A stretch of 32,244 nucleotides of DNA, taken from the IMG/VR virus record IMGVR_UViG_3300040810_000454, positions 1 to 32,244 of that record; one strand, written 5' to 3'. The DNA comes from a virus. A program made the translations under genes and the position numbers. Below, one piece after another: positions 31,227 through 32,244 of the stretch (position 1 is the first letter of the stretch; every line of letters begins with the position of its first letter). The notes beneath the pieces were generated by a model. That model saw only the letters and a list, made by a program, of their open reading frames with translations. It was not told where the DNA came from and made no database searches.

Positions 31227-32244
31227 ATGACAAATTTTAGAAAGTCATTTAATTTTAGGAATGGTGTACAAGTTGATGATGATAATTTTGTAGTAAGTCC
31301 TAATGGGGCAGTAGGGATTGGAACATCAATTCCTACTGGTTATCTTTTAGATGTTCATGGAGATACTAGCGTAACTGGACTGATTACTAGCGCACAGTTA
31401 TATTCTGGAGTGGGAACAGTTGCAAACTTGACATCGACAAATGTCAATGTTGGTGTTCTTACAGTAACTCAATTGAAGGTGGGATCTTCACCAATAGTTG
31501 GAAATCTAGTTGGTTATGCATATACTGGATGGGTTACAGATGACCCTGTAGGTCTCACAACAACTGCTAGAGTTGGTATTGGAACTACAGCGATTCCTAG
31601 CGAACAATTGAAAGTTCAGGGTAACGCAAGAGTGGTTGGTGTATTAACAGCCACAACTTTCAGTGGTGCATTAAATGCGTCAAATCTCACTGGAACTATT
31701 GATAATGCAAGACTTCCTTCTGCAATATCTGTAACAAGCGTAGCTGCTACAACGATAACTGGAACTGCAAGTGCAGCAGCATCACTTACAGGAACACCAA
31801 ACATCAATGTTGGTATAGTAACAGCGACAAAAGTAGTTGCTGATTCCATCGAAGTTCCAAATACAGGTGTAACAACTGTCACCAAACTACTGCATGTTGG
31901 AACTGGTGGAACAATATTTTCTGCTGTAGAAGATGGTCGTGTTGGTGTCGGAACTGCACTACCAACATCAGAATTTCAAGTTAGAAAATCTAGTGGAACA
32001 CTAGCAGAAGTTGTTTCCGACAGTGGACAAGCGAGAATTAGTGTTGGAAATTCAGTTGGTGCAGGAAACAGTTCTGCTACATTGAGATTTGGAAACTCTG
32101 CTGGTGTATTAGACATCATCAATAATGACGTTGGTGACATTAAGACTATTATTCACGGTGGTACTGGTGCAGGAAGCACTGGCAACTTTAAGTGGGTTTA
32201 TGGTCAGACCAATGCTGAGAGAATGACCCTGACTTATGATGGAA
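31227..32244 (+). CDS. Tail fibre protein, 3' end outside window
   Basis: Starts MTNFRKSFNFRNGVQVDDDN and runs open to the window edge, 339 complete codons. It contains three copies of a fibre repeat, V(G)IGT..P...L.V.G....G.(L)TA (near 31310, 31570 and 31940), each with GTS/GTT/GTA followed by a proline, and FSG.LNASNLTGTID spacer segments. These repeats are common in phage fibres with a C-terminal S74 domain, which would be expected beyond the window. Own late promoter box just upstream. AT-rich with Thr/Val/Gly-dominated composition. Confidence 0.85.
   Translation, partial: MTNFRKSFNFRNGVQVDDDNFVVSPNGAVGIGTSIPTGYLLDVHGDTSVTGLITSAQLYSGVGTVANLTSTNVNVGVLTVTQLKVGSSPIVGNLVGYAYTGWVTDDPVGLTTTARVGIGTTAIPSEQLKVQGNARVVGVLTATTFSGALNASNLTGTIDNARLPSAISVTSVAATTITGTASAAASLTGTPNINVGIVTATKVVADSIEVPNTGVTTVTKLLHVGTGGTIFSAVEDGRVGVGTALPTSEFQVRKSSGTLAEVVSDSGQARISVGNSVGAGNSSATLRFGNSAGVLDIINNDVGDIKTIIHGGTGAGSTGNFKWVYGQTNAERMTLTYDG

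Noticed and set aside
1-32244. CRISPR array, insertion sequence or rRNA
   Set aside because: No regularly spaced repeats, no transposase motifs and no rRNA-like stretch seen.

Overview
The window looks like part of a T4-like myovirus genome that infects marine picocyanobacteria (Synechococcus or Prochlorococcus). T4-type genes are recognisable (gp4, gp5, gp26, gp27, gp32, gp33, gp48, gp53, gp54, gp59). They are mixed with cyanophage or cyanobacterial markers: PhoH, ThyX, DUF1825- and DUF4278-type proteins, a candidate glutamine (glnA/Downstream-peptide class) riboswitch, and late promoters of the form ATAAATA/CTAAATAC. All family calls come from reading motifs and from memory; no database was searched.

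Layout. Positions 1-4029 hold the 3' part of a very long adhesin-like tail fibre gene, followed by a small hypothetical gene and a terminator-like hairpin. Positions 4636-12946 (+ strand) form an early/middle block: glutaredoxin, many small cyanophage proteins, the riboswitch region, thyX, phoH, a 2OG-oxygenase-like gene, a PD-(D/E)XK nuclease, gp33, gp59, a DUF1825 protein, gp32 and a Mom-like DNA-modification protein. Positions 12935-15550 (- strand) hold four structural genes (gp4, an unknown, gp48, gp53). Positions 15592-25016 (+) are the tail and baseplate-hub operon: a gp54-like protein, a gp26-like protein with an overlapping small ORF, two tape-measure-like proteins (the second carrying lysozyme and M23 peptidase domains), gp27-like hub, gp5-like OB-fold hub, a separate beta-helical spike, and a collar-domain fibre. 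Positions 25038-25721 contain a perfect consensus sigma70 promoter, two tiny genes and three tRNAs (Ile-UAU, a CAU tRNA, Leu-UAA). The rest is a small hypothetical gene, a giant fibre protein with a C-terminal S74 chaperone domain, and the 5' part of another fibre gene.

Regulation can be read directly. Four sigma70-type promoters with exactly 17-nt spacers serve the small-gene and replication regions. About ten T4-type late promoter boxes precede structural genes, several overlapping the stop codon of the gene before. The protein set covers DNA precursor synthesis (ThyX), single-strand DNA handling and helicase loading (gp32, gp59), late transcription (gp33), and building of the baseplate, tail tube and fibres.

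The strongest unusual signals are two. (1) A glutamine-riboswitch-like RNA whose conserved 5' and 3' halves bracket a 61-codon ORF, so that the closing P2 stem would contain both the start and the stop codon. (2) A classic -1 slippery heptamer, T TTT TTC, with a hairpin 5 nt downstream, at the end of the gp26-like gene. It would fuse gp26 to a 57-codon ORF just upstream of the tape-measure genes, like the G/GT tail-assembly chaperones of other phages.
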